DNA from: an uncultured Erythrobacteraceae bacterium | GTDB taxonomy: Bacteria; Pseudomonadota; Alphaproteobacteria; Sphingomonadales; Sphingomonadaceae | Length of the DNA stretch: 6,191 nt | Direction: 5' to 3' | Assembly: GCA_950071875.1 (NCBI GenBank) | Contig: CATMNW010000164.1 | Span: forward strand, 1-6,191 | Shown here: piece after piece, positions 1-5,492 of the stretch | How the letters are laid out: every line of letters begins with the position of its first letter | Numbering within the stretch: position 1 is the stretch's first letter | The notes under the pieces: model-generated | Seen by the model: the letters and a program-made list of their open reading frames with translations, nothing else | What the model was told of the DNA's origin: nothing | The model's database searches: none | Translations under genes and position numbers: made by a program

Positions 1-920
1 GAACCTTCGCCCTCGTAGCCCGATGCGAGGTTGGCGGTGGCAGGCAGCCAGAAGCTTTCCTCGCGCTGCAGCATTGCGGGATCGGCGATCACTGCTGCGG
101 CGACGTCGCGCCATGCCTGCGCGCCAAGTTCCTCGGCCGCTTCTTCGCCCAGCTCTTCCTGCGCGAAGTATCCGACCACGTCGCGCAGCCCCTGCGCTTC
201 GAGCGAGGCAACCCGCGCCATATCGCTGCGCGCCGATACGCCCTGCGCGATCCGCCGCTCTACCGCGCTGCGTATCTCGGCCTGCGAGGCGACGAAGCTC
301 TCGCCCAGCCGGACAAGCGACTGGTAAGCGAAAACGGCGTACCAGACCGATACGAACTGAGTCACGGTCTGGGACAGGTTTGCTTCGCGTTCGTGTCCGG
401 CCGCGGCAAGGCGCGCCTGGGCGGCCGCAATGCCGTAATAGGCAACACCGAAATCGAGCAGCACGTATTCGACCTCGCCAAGCAGGTCGGTTCGCCCCGT
501 CGCCCGCGATCGTTCGATGATATTGAAAGGATCGTTGCTGAAATTGCGGGCGATGGTCTTGTACGTGCTTAGCGTGACATCGCCGGTCGGCAGGCGGCCG
601 GCCTCGGCTTCGTCGAGCTGGGCCTTCGCGACAGCGACATTCGCATCGGCTTCGCGGCTGGAAGCGTTCTGTTCGAGCGCGGCAACCACGATCGTCCGGA
701 ACAGGTCCGGATCGGCAGACGATGCACCAAGGGCCAGGATCGGGTCGGAAGAAAAATCGACAGCCAATGGATCGGCAGCCGGATCGGGCAGATCGGTGGC
801 CGCATCATAGCTTGGAATGCCCATAGCCGCATCCTGCGCATGCGCGGTGCCGCCGCTTGCCAGAACAGCAAGGGCCATTGCACCGCATAGCGGCCCGGTC
901 GTGCGTCCCACGGGTCCCAT
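1..920 (-). CDS. TolC-family outer membrane efflux protein, N-terminal part (runs off the window)
   Basis: Reading leftward from an ATG at 920, the frame stays open for 306 codons to the window edge, so the C-terminus is missing. TolC-family proteins are outer-membrane trimers forming the exit duct of efflux pumps or type I secretion. Residues 1-28 look like a Sec signal peptide (hydrophobic GAMALAVLASG core, cleavage after AHA, before Gln29). An acidic, Pro/Ala-rich linker follows. From about residue 74 comes the usual family helix pattern: ALEQN, then Ala-rich helix AVAKAQLDEAEAGRLP (95-111), a strand-like GDVTLS (113-118), EYVLLDFG (151-158, equivalent to the family's 'Q-LFDFG' segment), the long helix AAAQARLAAAG (165-175), and ERRIAQGVSARSDMARV (221-237). 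An in-frame stop (TAA) lies upstream; GTG at 923 is an alternative start and no good Shine-Dalgarno is visible. The pump partner and substrate cannot be told. It follows fghA on the same strand after 98 nt. Confidence 0.85.
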   Translation of the reverse strand, partial: MGPVGRTTGPLCGAMALAVLASGGTAHAQDAAMGIPSYDAATDLPDPAADPLAVDFSSDPILALGASSADPDLFRTIVVAALEQNASSREADANVAVAKAQLDEAEAGRLPTGDVTLSTYKTIARNFSNDPFNIIERSRATGRTDLLGEVEYVLLDFGVAYYGIAAAQARLAAAGHEREANLSQTVTQFVSVWYAVFAYQSLVRLGESFVASQAEIRSAVERRIAQGVSARSDMARVASLEAQGLRDVVGYFAQEELGEEAAEELGAQAWRDVAAAVIADPAMLQREESFWLPATANLASGYEGEG

Positions 921-1018
921 CACTGCCGTTTTAGCAGGGAAACCCTTCAAAACTACTGAAATAGGTTACGCAATAGGCGGTATGGTTACCGGTGTTGCAA
1001 CGATGACGATGCGACCGT
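921..1018 (-). promoter_or_regulatory. Gap between fghA and the TolC-family gene, with possible operator repeats
   Basis: This 98-nt spacer is much longer than the junctions upstream in the operon, so the TolC-family gene may have its own promoter or control site. Visible structure: a GGTTAC direct repeat at 964-969 and 984-989 (20 nt apart, about two helical turns, plus-strand reading), an 8-bp palindrome GTTGCAAC at 994-1001, and an imperfect dyad at 929-952 (TTTT/AAAA outer arms, GGG/CCC inner arms). No rho-independent terminator with a T-tract follows fghA. The minus strand carries TTGCAA followed, 17 nt on, by CCTATT, a weak -35/-10 candidate. None of this proves regulation. Confidence 0.3.
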
Positions 1019-1861
1019 TCAGCCCGAAAGCCGTTCCGCATGCCAGGCAACATGCTCGGCCAGGAAGGTCGAGATGAAGTAATAGGAGTGGTCATACCCC
1101 GGCTGCATGCGAATATCGGCAGGGATGCCGGCCGCTTTGCAGGCCTGTTCCAGCAACGGAGTCTTGAGCTGTTCTTCAAGGAAATTGTCGGCCGTTCCCT
1201 GATCGATCAAGAGGCGATCAAGACGGGAACCATCCTCGATCAAGGCACAGGCATCGTAATCGCGCCACGCGCTTCGATCAGGGCCCAGATACCCGCCAAG
1301 CGCCTTCTCGCCCCAAACGCAGCTCAACGGACTGACGATCGGGGAAAAGGCGCTGACCGAACGGAAACGGTCCGGATTGCGAAGGCCGATGGTAAGCGCG
1401 CCATGCCCGCCCATTGAATGCCCGGTGATACCCTGCCGCTCCATATCCACCGGGAAATGACCGGCTATAAGCTCTGGAAGCTCCTGTTCGATATAGCTGC
1501 GCATGCGGTAATGCTTCGCCCACGGGGCCTGTGTCGCATCGACATAGAAACCCGCACCCTTACCGAAATCATATGCGTCGTCGTCGGGCACGTCGTCACC
1601 GCGGGGCGATGTATCGGGGGCAATGAAGATCACGCCGTGTTCCGCACAAGCACCGCGATACTCGCCCTTTTCAGTGACATTGGCGTGAGTGCAGGTAAGG
1701 CCCGACAGGAACCAGAGCACAGGAAGCCGGGTCCCTTCCGCATGATCGGGAACGAATACCGAGAAATTCATCCCGGTTCCGGTGCTCGCGGAAGCGTGAC
1801 GATAAACGCCCTGCGTGCCGCCGTGACTGCGATGTTCCTCGACGGTTTCCAGCGCGGTCAT
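1019..1861 (-). CDS. fghA: S-formylglutathione hydrolase
   Basis: This is a 280-residue cytoplasmic alpha/beta-hydrolase of the esterase D family, matching the family's usual length. It hydrolyses S-formylglutathione to formate and glutathione, the last step of glutathione-dependent formaldehyde oxidation. The catalytic triad is visible: Ser149 in the nucleophile elbow GHSMGG (147-152), Asp225 in DQGTADNFL, and His258 in GYDHSYYF. The family hallmarks LSGLTCTHAN (52-61, with Cys57) and APDTSPRG (81-88) are intact. The start ATG lies 3 nt after the scoB stop and has no convincing Shine-Dalgarno, so translation is probably by reinitiation after scoB. It is the fourth gene of the frmA-scoA-scoB-fghA run and acts directly on the FrmA product. 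It appears full length with no damage. Confidence 0.96.
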   Translation of the reverse strand: MTALETVEEHRSHGGTQGVYRHASASTGTGMNFSVFVPDHAEGTRLPVLWFLSGLTCTHANVTEKGEYRGACAEHGVIFIAPDTSPRGDDVPDDDAYDFGKGAGFYVDATQAPWAKHYRMRSYIEQELPELIAGHFPVDMERQGITGHSMGGHGALTIGLRNPDRFRSVSAFSPIVSPLSCVWGEKALGGYLGPDRSAWRDYDACALIEDGSRLDRLLIDQGTADNFLEEQLKTPLLEQACKAAGIPADIRMQPGYDHSYYFISTFLAEHVAWHAERLSG

Positions 1862-1864
1862 GTT

Positions 1865-2521
1865 CTAAAGCGCGACTTCGTAATCGGCAGTGGTCTTTTG
1901 CGCCACTTCTTCAGCCGTGATACCCGGTGCAAGTTCGACCAGGCGGAACTTGCTGTCGTGATCGGGTCTGCGGAAAACCGCCAGATTGGTGACGATCATG
2001 TCGACCACATTCTGCCCCGTAAGCGGCAGCGTGCATTCCGGAATGAACTTGGGGCTGCCGTCCTTGGCGTTGTGGTCCATCACCACGATGATTTTCTTGA
2101 CCCCGGCGACGAGGTCCATCGCGCCGCCCATGCCCTTGATCATCTTGCCCGGGATCATCCAGTTGGCGATGTCGCCATTGGCCGCGACTTCCATCGCGCC
2201 AAGGACGGTCAGATCGATATGTCCGCCGCGGATCATGGCAAAGCTTGCCGCGCTATCGAAATAGGCGCTGTGCGGCAGTTCGCTGATGGTCTGCTTGCCG
2301 GCGTTGATCAGGTCGGCATCGACTTCATCCGGATAGGGAAACGGTCCGATGCCGAGCATGCCGTTCTCGCTCTGCAGCGTCACGTGCATGCCTTCGGGGA
2401 TGTGATTGGCGACCAGCGTCGGGATCCCGATACCGAGGTTGACGTAGTAGCCGTCTTCCAGTTCCTGCGCCGCGCGCGCGGCCATCTGGTTGCGATCCCA
2501 ACCGGTGTTTTCGCTGGCCAT
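1865..2521 (-). CDS. scoB: 3-oxoacid (succinyl-CoA:acetoacetate-type) CoA-transferase, subunit B
   Basis: This is the 218-residue beta subunit of a two-subunit family I CoA-transferase. The family active-site signature LQSENGMLG (49-57) is present; Glu52 is the residue expected to carry the glutamyl-CoA thioester intermediate. Further family motifs are YVNLGIGIPTLVANH (26-40), GGHIDLTVLGAMEV (99-112) and PGKMIKGMGGAMDLV (124-138). The sequence around the active site, including GPFPYPDEVDADLINAGKQT, is of the SCOT (ScoB) kind rather than obviously acetate- or oxoadipate-specific (AtoA, PcaJ), but substrate cannot be fixed from sequence. The start overlaps the scoA stop by one base (TGATG) and has a good Shine-Dalgarno (GGGAGAG, 2528-2534). 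The classical reaction is reversible CoA transfer between succinyl-CoA and acetoacetate. Its position between two formaldehyde-oxidation genes is unusual. Confidence 0.95.
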   Translation of the reverse strand: MASENTGWDRNQMAARAAQELEDGYYVNLGIGIPTLVANHIPEGMHVTLQSENGMLGIGPFPYPDEVDADLINAGKQTISELPHSAYFDSAASFAMIRGGHIDLTVLGAMEVAANGDIANWMIPGKMIKGMGGAMDLVAGVKKIIVVMDHNAKDGSPKFIPECTLPLTGQNVVDMIVTNLAVFRRPDHDSKFRLVELAPGITAEEVAQKTTADYEVAL

Positions 2522-2534
2522 CAGGCGCTCTCCC
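2519..2534 (-). promoter_or_regulatory. scoA/scoB translational coupling junction with Shine-Dalgarno
   Basis: On the minus strand GGGAGAG (2528-2534) lies inside the end of scoA, followed 6-8 nt later by TGATG (2519-2523), in which the scoA TGA and the scoB ATG share one base. This arrangement favours equal production of the two subunits of one enzyme. Confidence 0.85.
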
Positions 2535-3231
2535 TTTCGCGGGTCGTCTCAAATTCGATTTTCTTGTCATAAGGCGCACCAACGATCATGCGCTGGACGT
2601 AAACGCCCGGCAGATGGATGCTGTCTGGATCGAGGCTGCCCGTCGGCACGATTTCCTCGACCTCTACCACGCAGACCTTGCCGCAAGTTGCTGCCGGCAG
2701 GTTGAAGTTGCGCGCTGTCTTGCGGAACACGAGGTTGCCCGTTTCGTCGGCCTTCCACGCTTTTACGATGGCAAGGTCTGCGAAGATGCCGCGTTCGAGA
2801 ATGTAGGTTTCGCCGTCGAAATCCTTGTGTTCCTTGCCTTCGGCAACCTGGGTGCCGACGCCGGTCTTCGTGTAGAAACCGGGAATGCCTGCACCACCGG
2901 CGCGCATGCGTTCGGCCAGGGTACCCTGCGGACAGAATTCGACCTCCAGCTCGCCGGAAAGAAACTGGCGTTCGAACTCCTTGTTCTCGCCGACATAGGA
3001 CGAGATCATCTTTTTCACCTGCTGCGAGCGCAGCAGCATGCCGATGCCTTCATTGTCGATGCCGGCATTGTTGCTGGCAAAGGTCAGGTTCTTCACTCCG
3101 CTGTCGCGGATCGCGGTGAGCAGGCGTTCAGGGATTCCGCAAAGGCCGAACCCGCCGCTGGCAATGAGCATGTCATCGCGCAGCACGCCTTCGAGAGCGG
3201 CTGCAGCGTCGGAATAAATCTTGCCGGCCAT
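2521..3231 (-). CDS. scoA: 3-oxoacid (succinyl-CoA:acetoacetate-type) CoA-transferase, subunit A
   Basis: This is the 236-residue alpha subunit that pairs with the subunit B encoded directly downstream. The N-terminal family signature is present around residues 19-34, with the glycine loop GGFGLCGIP (26-34) that helps bind CoA. Other family segments are LTFASNNAGIDNEGIGML (49-66), CPQGTLAERMRAGGAGIPGFYT (100-121) and ADLAIVKAWKAD (151-162). Subunit A supplies the CoA-binding half; the covalent catalytic Glu is on subunit B. The start ATG overlaps the frmA stop by one base (TGATG) and lacks a strong Shine-Dalgarno, which suggests coupling to frmA translation. Length and motifs are complete. 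ScoA fits better than AtoD or PcaI by overall look, but substrate preference is inferred. Confidence 0.95.
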   Translation of the reverse strand: MAGKIYSDAAAALEGVLRDDMLIASGGFGLCGIPERLLTAIRDSGVKNLTFASNNAGIDNEGIGMLLRSQQVKKMISSYVGENKEFERQFLSGELEVEFCPQGTLAERMRAGGAGIPGFYTKTGVGTQVAEGKEHKDFDGETYILERGIFADLAIVKAWKADETGNLVFRKTARNFNLPAATCGKVCVVEVEEIVPTGSLDPDSIHLPGVYVQRMIVGAPYDKKIEFETTRERESA

Positions 3232-3233
3232 CA
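3229..3233 (-). promoter_or_regulatory. frmA/scoA stop-start overlap (TGATG)
   Basis: The frmA stop TGA and the scoA start ATG share one base. Upstream sequence on the minus strand (GGTGGTCTTC) is a poor Shine-Dalgarno, so scoA translation probably depends on ribosomes finishing frmA. This ties the CoA-transferase to the formaldehyde dehydrogenase at the translation level. Confidence 0.75.
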
Positions 3234-4337
3234 GAAGACCACCACGCTACGGATGCTTTCGCCTGAATGCATAAGGTCGAACCCCTTGTTGATTTCTTCA
3301 AGCGACAGGACGTGGGTGATCATCGGATCGATCTCGATCTTGCCATCCATGTACCAGTCTACGATCTTCGGCACATCGGTACGGCCCCTTGCCCCGCCGA
3401 ATGCGGTTCCGCGCCAGTTGCGTCCGGTCACCAGTTGGAACGGCCGGGTCGCGATCTCCTTGCCCGCTTCGGCCACGCCGATAACGATCGAGGTTCCCCA
3501 GCCCTTGTGGCAGCATTCCAGTGCCTGACGCATGACTTCGGTATTGCCGGTGCAGTCGAAGGAATAGTCCGCCCCGCCATCCAGCATATTGACGATCTTT
3601 TCGACGACATCGCCGCCATCCTTGGGATTGATGAAGTCGGTCATGCCGAACTTGCGACCCCATTCTTCCTTGTCGTTGTTGATGTCGACACCGACGATAC
3701 GGTCGGCACCGGCCATTCGTGCGCCCTGGATGACGTTCAGGCCGATCCCGCCGAGACCGAAGACCACCACATTGTCGCCCGGCTTGACCTTGGCGGTATT
3801 CGTCACCGCGCCGACGCCGGTCGTGACCCCGCAGCCGATGTAGCAGCTGGTCTTGAACGGCGCATCTTCGCGGATCTTGGCCACGGCGATTTCCGGCAGA
3901 ACGGTGAAATTCGAGAAGGTTGAGCACCCCATGTAATGGAAGATCGGCTCACCCTTGTAGGAAAAGCGCGTCGTTCCATCCGGCATCAGGCCTTTGCCCT
4001 GCGTTTCGCGAATTGCGCTGCAAAGGTTGGTCTTGCCGCTGAGGCACATTTTGCACTGGCGGCATTCGGGCGTGTAGAGCGGGATGACGTGATCGCCCGG
4101 CACCACGCTGGTGACGCCCGCACCCACTTCGCGCACGATGCCTGCGCCCTCATGGCCAAGCACGCTGGGGAACAGCCCTTCGCTGTCCAACCCGTCCAGC
4201 GTATAGGCGTCGGTGTGGCAGATGCCGGTCGCCATGATCTCGATCAGGACCTCGCCGGCCTTCGGCCCTTCGAGATCGAGTTCGACGATTTCGAGCGGTT
4301 GCTTGGCTTCGAAGGCGACGGCGGCGCGGGTTTTCAT
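3231..4337 (-). CDS. frmA: S-(hydroxymethyl)glutathione dehydrogenase / class III alcohol dehydrogenase
   Basis: This 368-residue zinc- and NAD-dependent medium-chain dehydrogenase oxidises S-hydroxymethylglutathione, formed from formaldehyde and glutathione, to S-formylglutathione. The family is also known to reduce S-nitrosoglutathione. Catalytic-zinc ligands Cys40, His62 (in GHEGAG) and Cys169 are present, as are the four structural-zinc cysteines 92, 95, 98 and 106. The NAD fold shows GLGGIG (194-199) and the acidic Asp218 (VGVDIN) expected for NAD over NADP. Class III markers are intact: Arg110 in IRETQGKGLMPDG corresponds to human Arg115, and Asp51 and Glu53 to human Asp55 and Glu57. 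The start is supported by the usual MKTRAAVAFEA beginning and GGAGA 10 nt upstream. It is the first gene of the leftward operon; other names in use are adhC, adhI and flhA. Confidence 0.97.
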   Translation of the reverse strand: MKTRAAVAFEAKQPLEIVELDLEGPKAGEVLIEIMATGICHTDAYTLDGLDSEGLFPSVLGHEGAGIVREVGAGVTSVVPGDHVIPLYTPECRQCKMCLSGKTNLCSAIRETQGKGLMPDGTTRFSYKGEPIFHYMGCSTFSNFTVLPEIAVAKIREDAPFKTSCYIGCGVTTGVGAVTNTAKVKPGDNVVVFGLGGIGLNVIQGARMAGADRIVGVDINNDKEEWGRKFGMTDFINPKDGGDVVEKIVNMLDGGADYSFDCTGNTEVMRQALECCHKGWGTSIVIGVAEAGKEIATRPFQLVTGRNWRGTAFGGARGRTDVPKIVDWYMDGKIEIDPMITHVLSLEEINKGFDLMHSGESIRSVVVF

Positions 4338-4347
4338 GAGCGTGGGA

Positions 4348-4366
4348 TCTCCGGTTTCGCCCCGGA
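4348..4366 (-). promoter_or_regulatory. frmA Shine-Dalgarno overlapping a small hairpin
   Basis: On the minus strand the frmA leader carries TCCGG (4366-4362), a 7-nt loop, then CCGGA (4354-4350), a perfect 5-bp stem. The downstream arm runs into the GGAGA ribosome binding site (4352-4348), 10 nt before the frmA ATG. The stem could partly hide the site. The Shine-Dalgarno is fairly sure; a regulatory role for the stem is speculation. Confidence 0.45.
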
Positions 4367-4447
4367 CCTAGGCGGGATGGCGGCCGGGGGCAATGGAGGC
4401 CCGCATCGCCGCGCCGCTTGTCGTTGGCGGTTCATCGTGCGGCGGGT

Positions 4448-4457
4448 AGGGGAGAGG
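4448..4457 (+). promoter_or_regulatory. Ribosome binding site of the 4459 gene
   Basis: A purine-rich AGGGGAGAGG stretch directly precedes the ATG at 4459. It is a strong Shine-Dalgarno match and supports that start codon over any other. Confidence 0.75.
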
Positions 4458-4458
4458 C

Positions 4459-4848
4459 ATGACATCGCTTCTCGCTTCCGCCGCTGCCGCATCGCTCCTC
4501 TTCGCCGCGCAGAGTTCGCCGCAGCCATCTCCGCAGCAGGCCCCGCCAACGCCGCAGCTCTCGCTCCAGCAGAAGACCGGGCTGCGCTGCGGCGTCGCCT
4601 TCGCGATCACCGCGCAGGGGCAGCAGGCGGGCGATCCGGCCGCGCTCGCTTTTCCGGCGATGGACCCGCGCGGGAAGGAATTCTTCGTGCGCTTCATGGC
4701 CGGGTTGATGGAAGACCCGCGCTTCTCGCGCGATTATGTGACCGGCCTCGCGATGCGCGAAACGCAGGAGCTGGTGCGCGGCGGGCCGGATGCGCTGGCA
4801 GCGGTGATGCCCGCCTGCCTCCAATTGCTGGACCTGTCCGGCGTCTGA
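4459..4848 (+). CDS. Small hypothetical protein with predicted signal peptide
   Basis: This is a 129-residue protein I cannot assign to a named family. Residues 1-17 are short, hydrophobic and Ala/Leu-rich (MTSLLASAAAASLLFAAQ), consistent with a signal peptide, although the n-region lacks a Lys or Arg. A Pro/Gln/Ser-rich linker covers about 19-33. The remainder (about 35-126) looks mainly helical: QLSLQQKTGLRCGVAFAI, then DPRGKEFFVRFMAGLMED and DALAAVMPACLQLLDL. Only two cysteines, Cys44 and Cys120, fall near the two ends of the mature domain and could form a disulfide in the periplasm. The start has an excellent Shine-Dalgarno. It is divergent from frmA and 72 nt before another exported small protein. 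It resembles uncharacterised sphingomonad proteins in style, but this is an impression only. Confidence 0.75.
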   Translation: MTSLLASAAAASLLFAAQSSPQPSPQQAPPTPQLSLQQKTGLRCGVAFAITAQGQQAGDPAALAFPAMDPRGKEFFVRFMAGLMEDPRFSRDYVTGLAMRETQELVRGGPDALAAVMPACLQLLDLSGV

Positions 4849-4870
4849 CGGGTGCGTAAGCATGGGTTCA

Positions 4871-4891
4871 CCCCTTCGCGCGTAGCAGGGG
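4871..4891 (+). repeat. Short inverted repeat between the two small exported-protein genes
   Basis: CCCCT (4871-4875) and AGGGG (4887-4891) form a perfect 5-bp stem with an 11-nt loop in the 72-nt gap. No T-tract follows, so it is not a standard rho-independent terminator; it may be chance in GC-rich DNA. Confidence 0.2.
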
Positions 4892-4920
4892 CGATCCACC
4901 AAACCATCGAGATCATCGTC

Positions 4921-5421
4921 ATGCGCAAGATTCTGCTCTCTCTGCCGTTTTTCGTCGTCGCCGCGCCGCTGGCCGCGCAGGCGGAAGTCCAGACGGACGC
5001 CGAGATGGACGGTGCGATCGTCCTGCCGGATTTCGATGCGCCTGTCCCGCCTGCCGAAGCCACGCTGGGCGGCCTGGCCGAGCGATTGTCCGATCCCGCC
5101 ACGCAGGACGAGATCGCGGCGACGGTCTCCGTCCTGTCGGAAATCCTTCTCGACCTGCCGCTCGCCCCGCTGATCGAGCCGCTGGCCGAAGCCACCGCCG
5201 ATGTCGCGGACCTGCCGCGCCGTCCGGTCGATCCCGATCTGACGCTGCGCAGGATGAGCCCGCGCGCGGGCGAGGTGGCGCAGCGCATGTCGCGCGATCT
5301 GCCGCGTACGATGGACCGGGTGGCCGATGCCAGCGATGGGATCGCCGCGCTGATCCCGGCCCTTCGCGATGCCTTCCGCCAGATCGAGGAACGGGTCGAA
5401 GGCAGCCTGTCGCGCGAATAG
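4921..5421 (+). CDS. Hypothetical exported protein
   Basis: This is a 166-residue protein with no recognised family. The frame is open from an upstream ATG at 4852, but 4921 is chosen because a classic signal peptide starts there: MRKILLSLPFFVVAAPLAAQA, with Arg2/Lys3, a hydrophobic core and cleavage after Ala21. A weak GAGA lies about 10 nt upstream. The mature protein has no cysteine. Its first half is acidic with Asp/Glu- and Pro-rich stretches (LPDFDAPVPPAEA, 35-47) and its second half is Arg-rich with amphipathic helices (about 108-163, for example EVAQRMSRDLPRTMDRVADA). Helical segments 50-77 and 80-96 carry repeated Leu/Ala faces. It probably acts in the periplasm or at the envelope. 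It follows the other small exported protein on the same strand, possibly co-transcribed. Its function is unknown. Confidence 0.75.
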   Translation: MRKILLSLPFFVVAAPLAAQAEVQTDAEMDGAIVLPDFDAPVPPAEATLGGLAERLSDPATQDEIAATVSVLSEILLDLPLAPLIEPLAEATADVADLPRRPVDPDLTLRRMSPRAGEVAQRMSRDLPRTMDRVADASDGIAALIPALRDAFRQIEERVEGSLSRE

Positions 5422-5492
5422 CCCAAAGAATTTTCGGCTGCCCCCGCTCTGCTGTGGATTAACGCGCGCGGTTGCGGCAAGGCGGGTGCGCC

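Larger units (their letters stand above)
4338..4458. promoter_or_regulatory. Divergent intergenic region expected to hold the frmA operon promoter
   Basis: These 121 nt lie between the divergent starts of frmA (left) and the small secreted-protein gene (right), so both promoters should be here. No strong consensus is visible. The best minus-strand candidate is TTGCCC (near 4387-4392) followed, after about 16-17 nt, by CTAGGT/TAGGTC, a weak match. No clear repressor operator of the FrmR or GSH-sensor kind was recognised. The region is very GC-rich. Confidence 0.5.

Noticed and set aside
23..520. A 165-codon plus-strand frame opposite the TolC-family gene
   Set aside because: It is an Arg/Pro/Ala-rich shadow; the minus-strand frame through the same bases gives a clear signal peptide and TolC-like helices.
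1418..2572. A 384-codon open frame on the plus strand opposite fghA and scoB
   Set aside because: It lies antisense to two genes with intact catalytic motifs and close-packed junctions. Its translation has no recognisable domain and spans a gene boundary; long antisense frames are common in GC-rich genes.
2614..3528. A 304-codon open frame on the plus strand opposite scoA and frmA
   Set aside because: It is antisense to two well-supported genes and has no family motif or ribosome binding site, so it is a codon-bias shadow.
3936..4859. A 307-codon open frame on the plus strand from inside frmA through the divergent region
   Set aside because: It crosses the frmA start and the intergenic region and overlaps the 4459 gene in another frame. 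The translation is Ala/Arg-rich, low-complexity and domainless.
4863..4880. A tRNA T-arm-like GGGTTCACCCC
   Set aside because: The loop is too short for a T-arm and no acceptor, D or anticodon stems surround it.
4852..4920. Upstream start at 4852 for the exported protein gene
   Set aside because: It would add 23 residues before a complete signal peptide, which would then be internal; 4921 is the sensible start.
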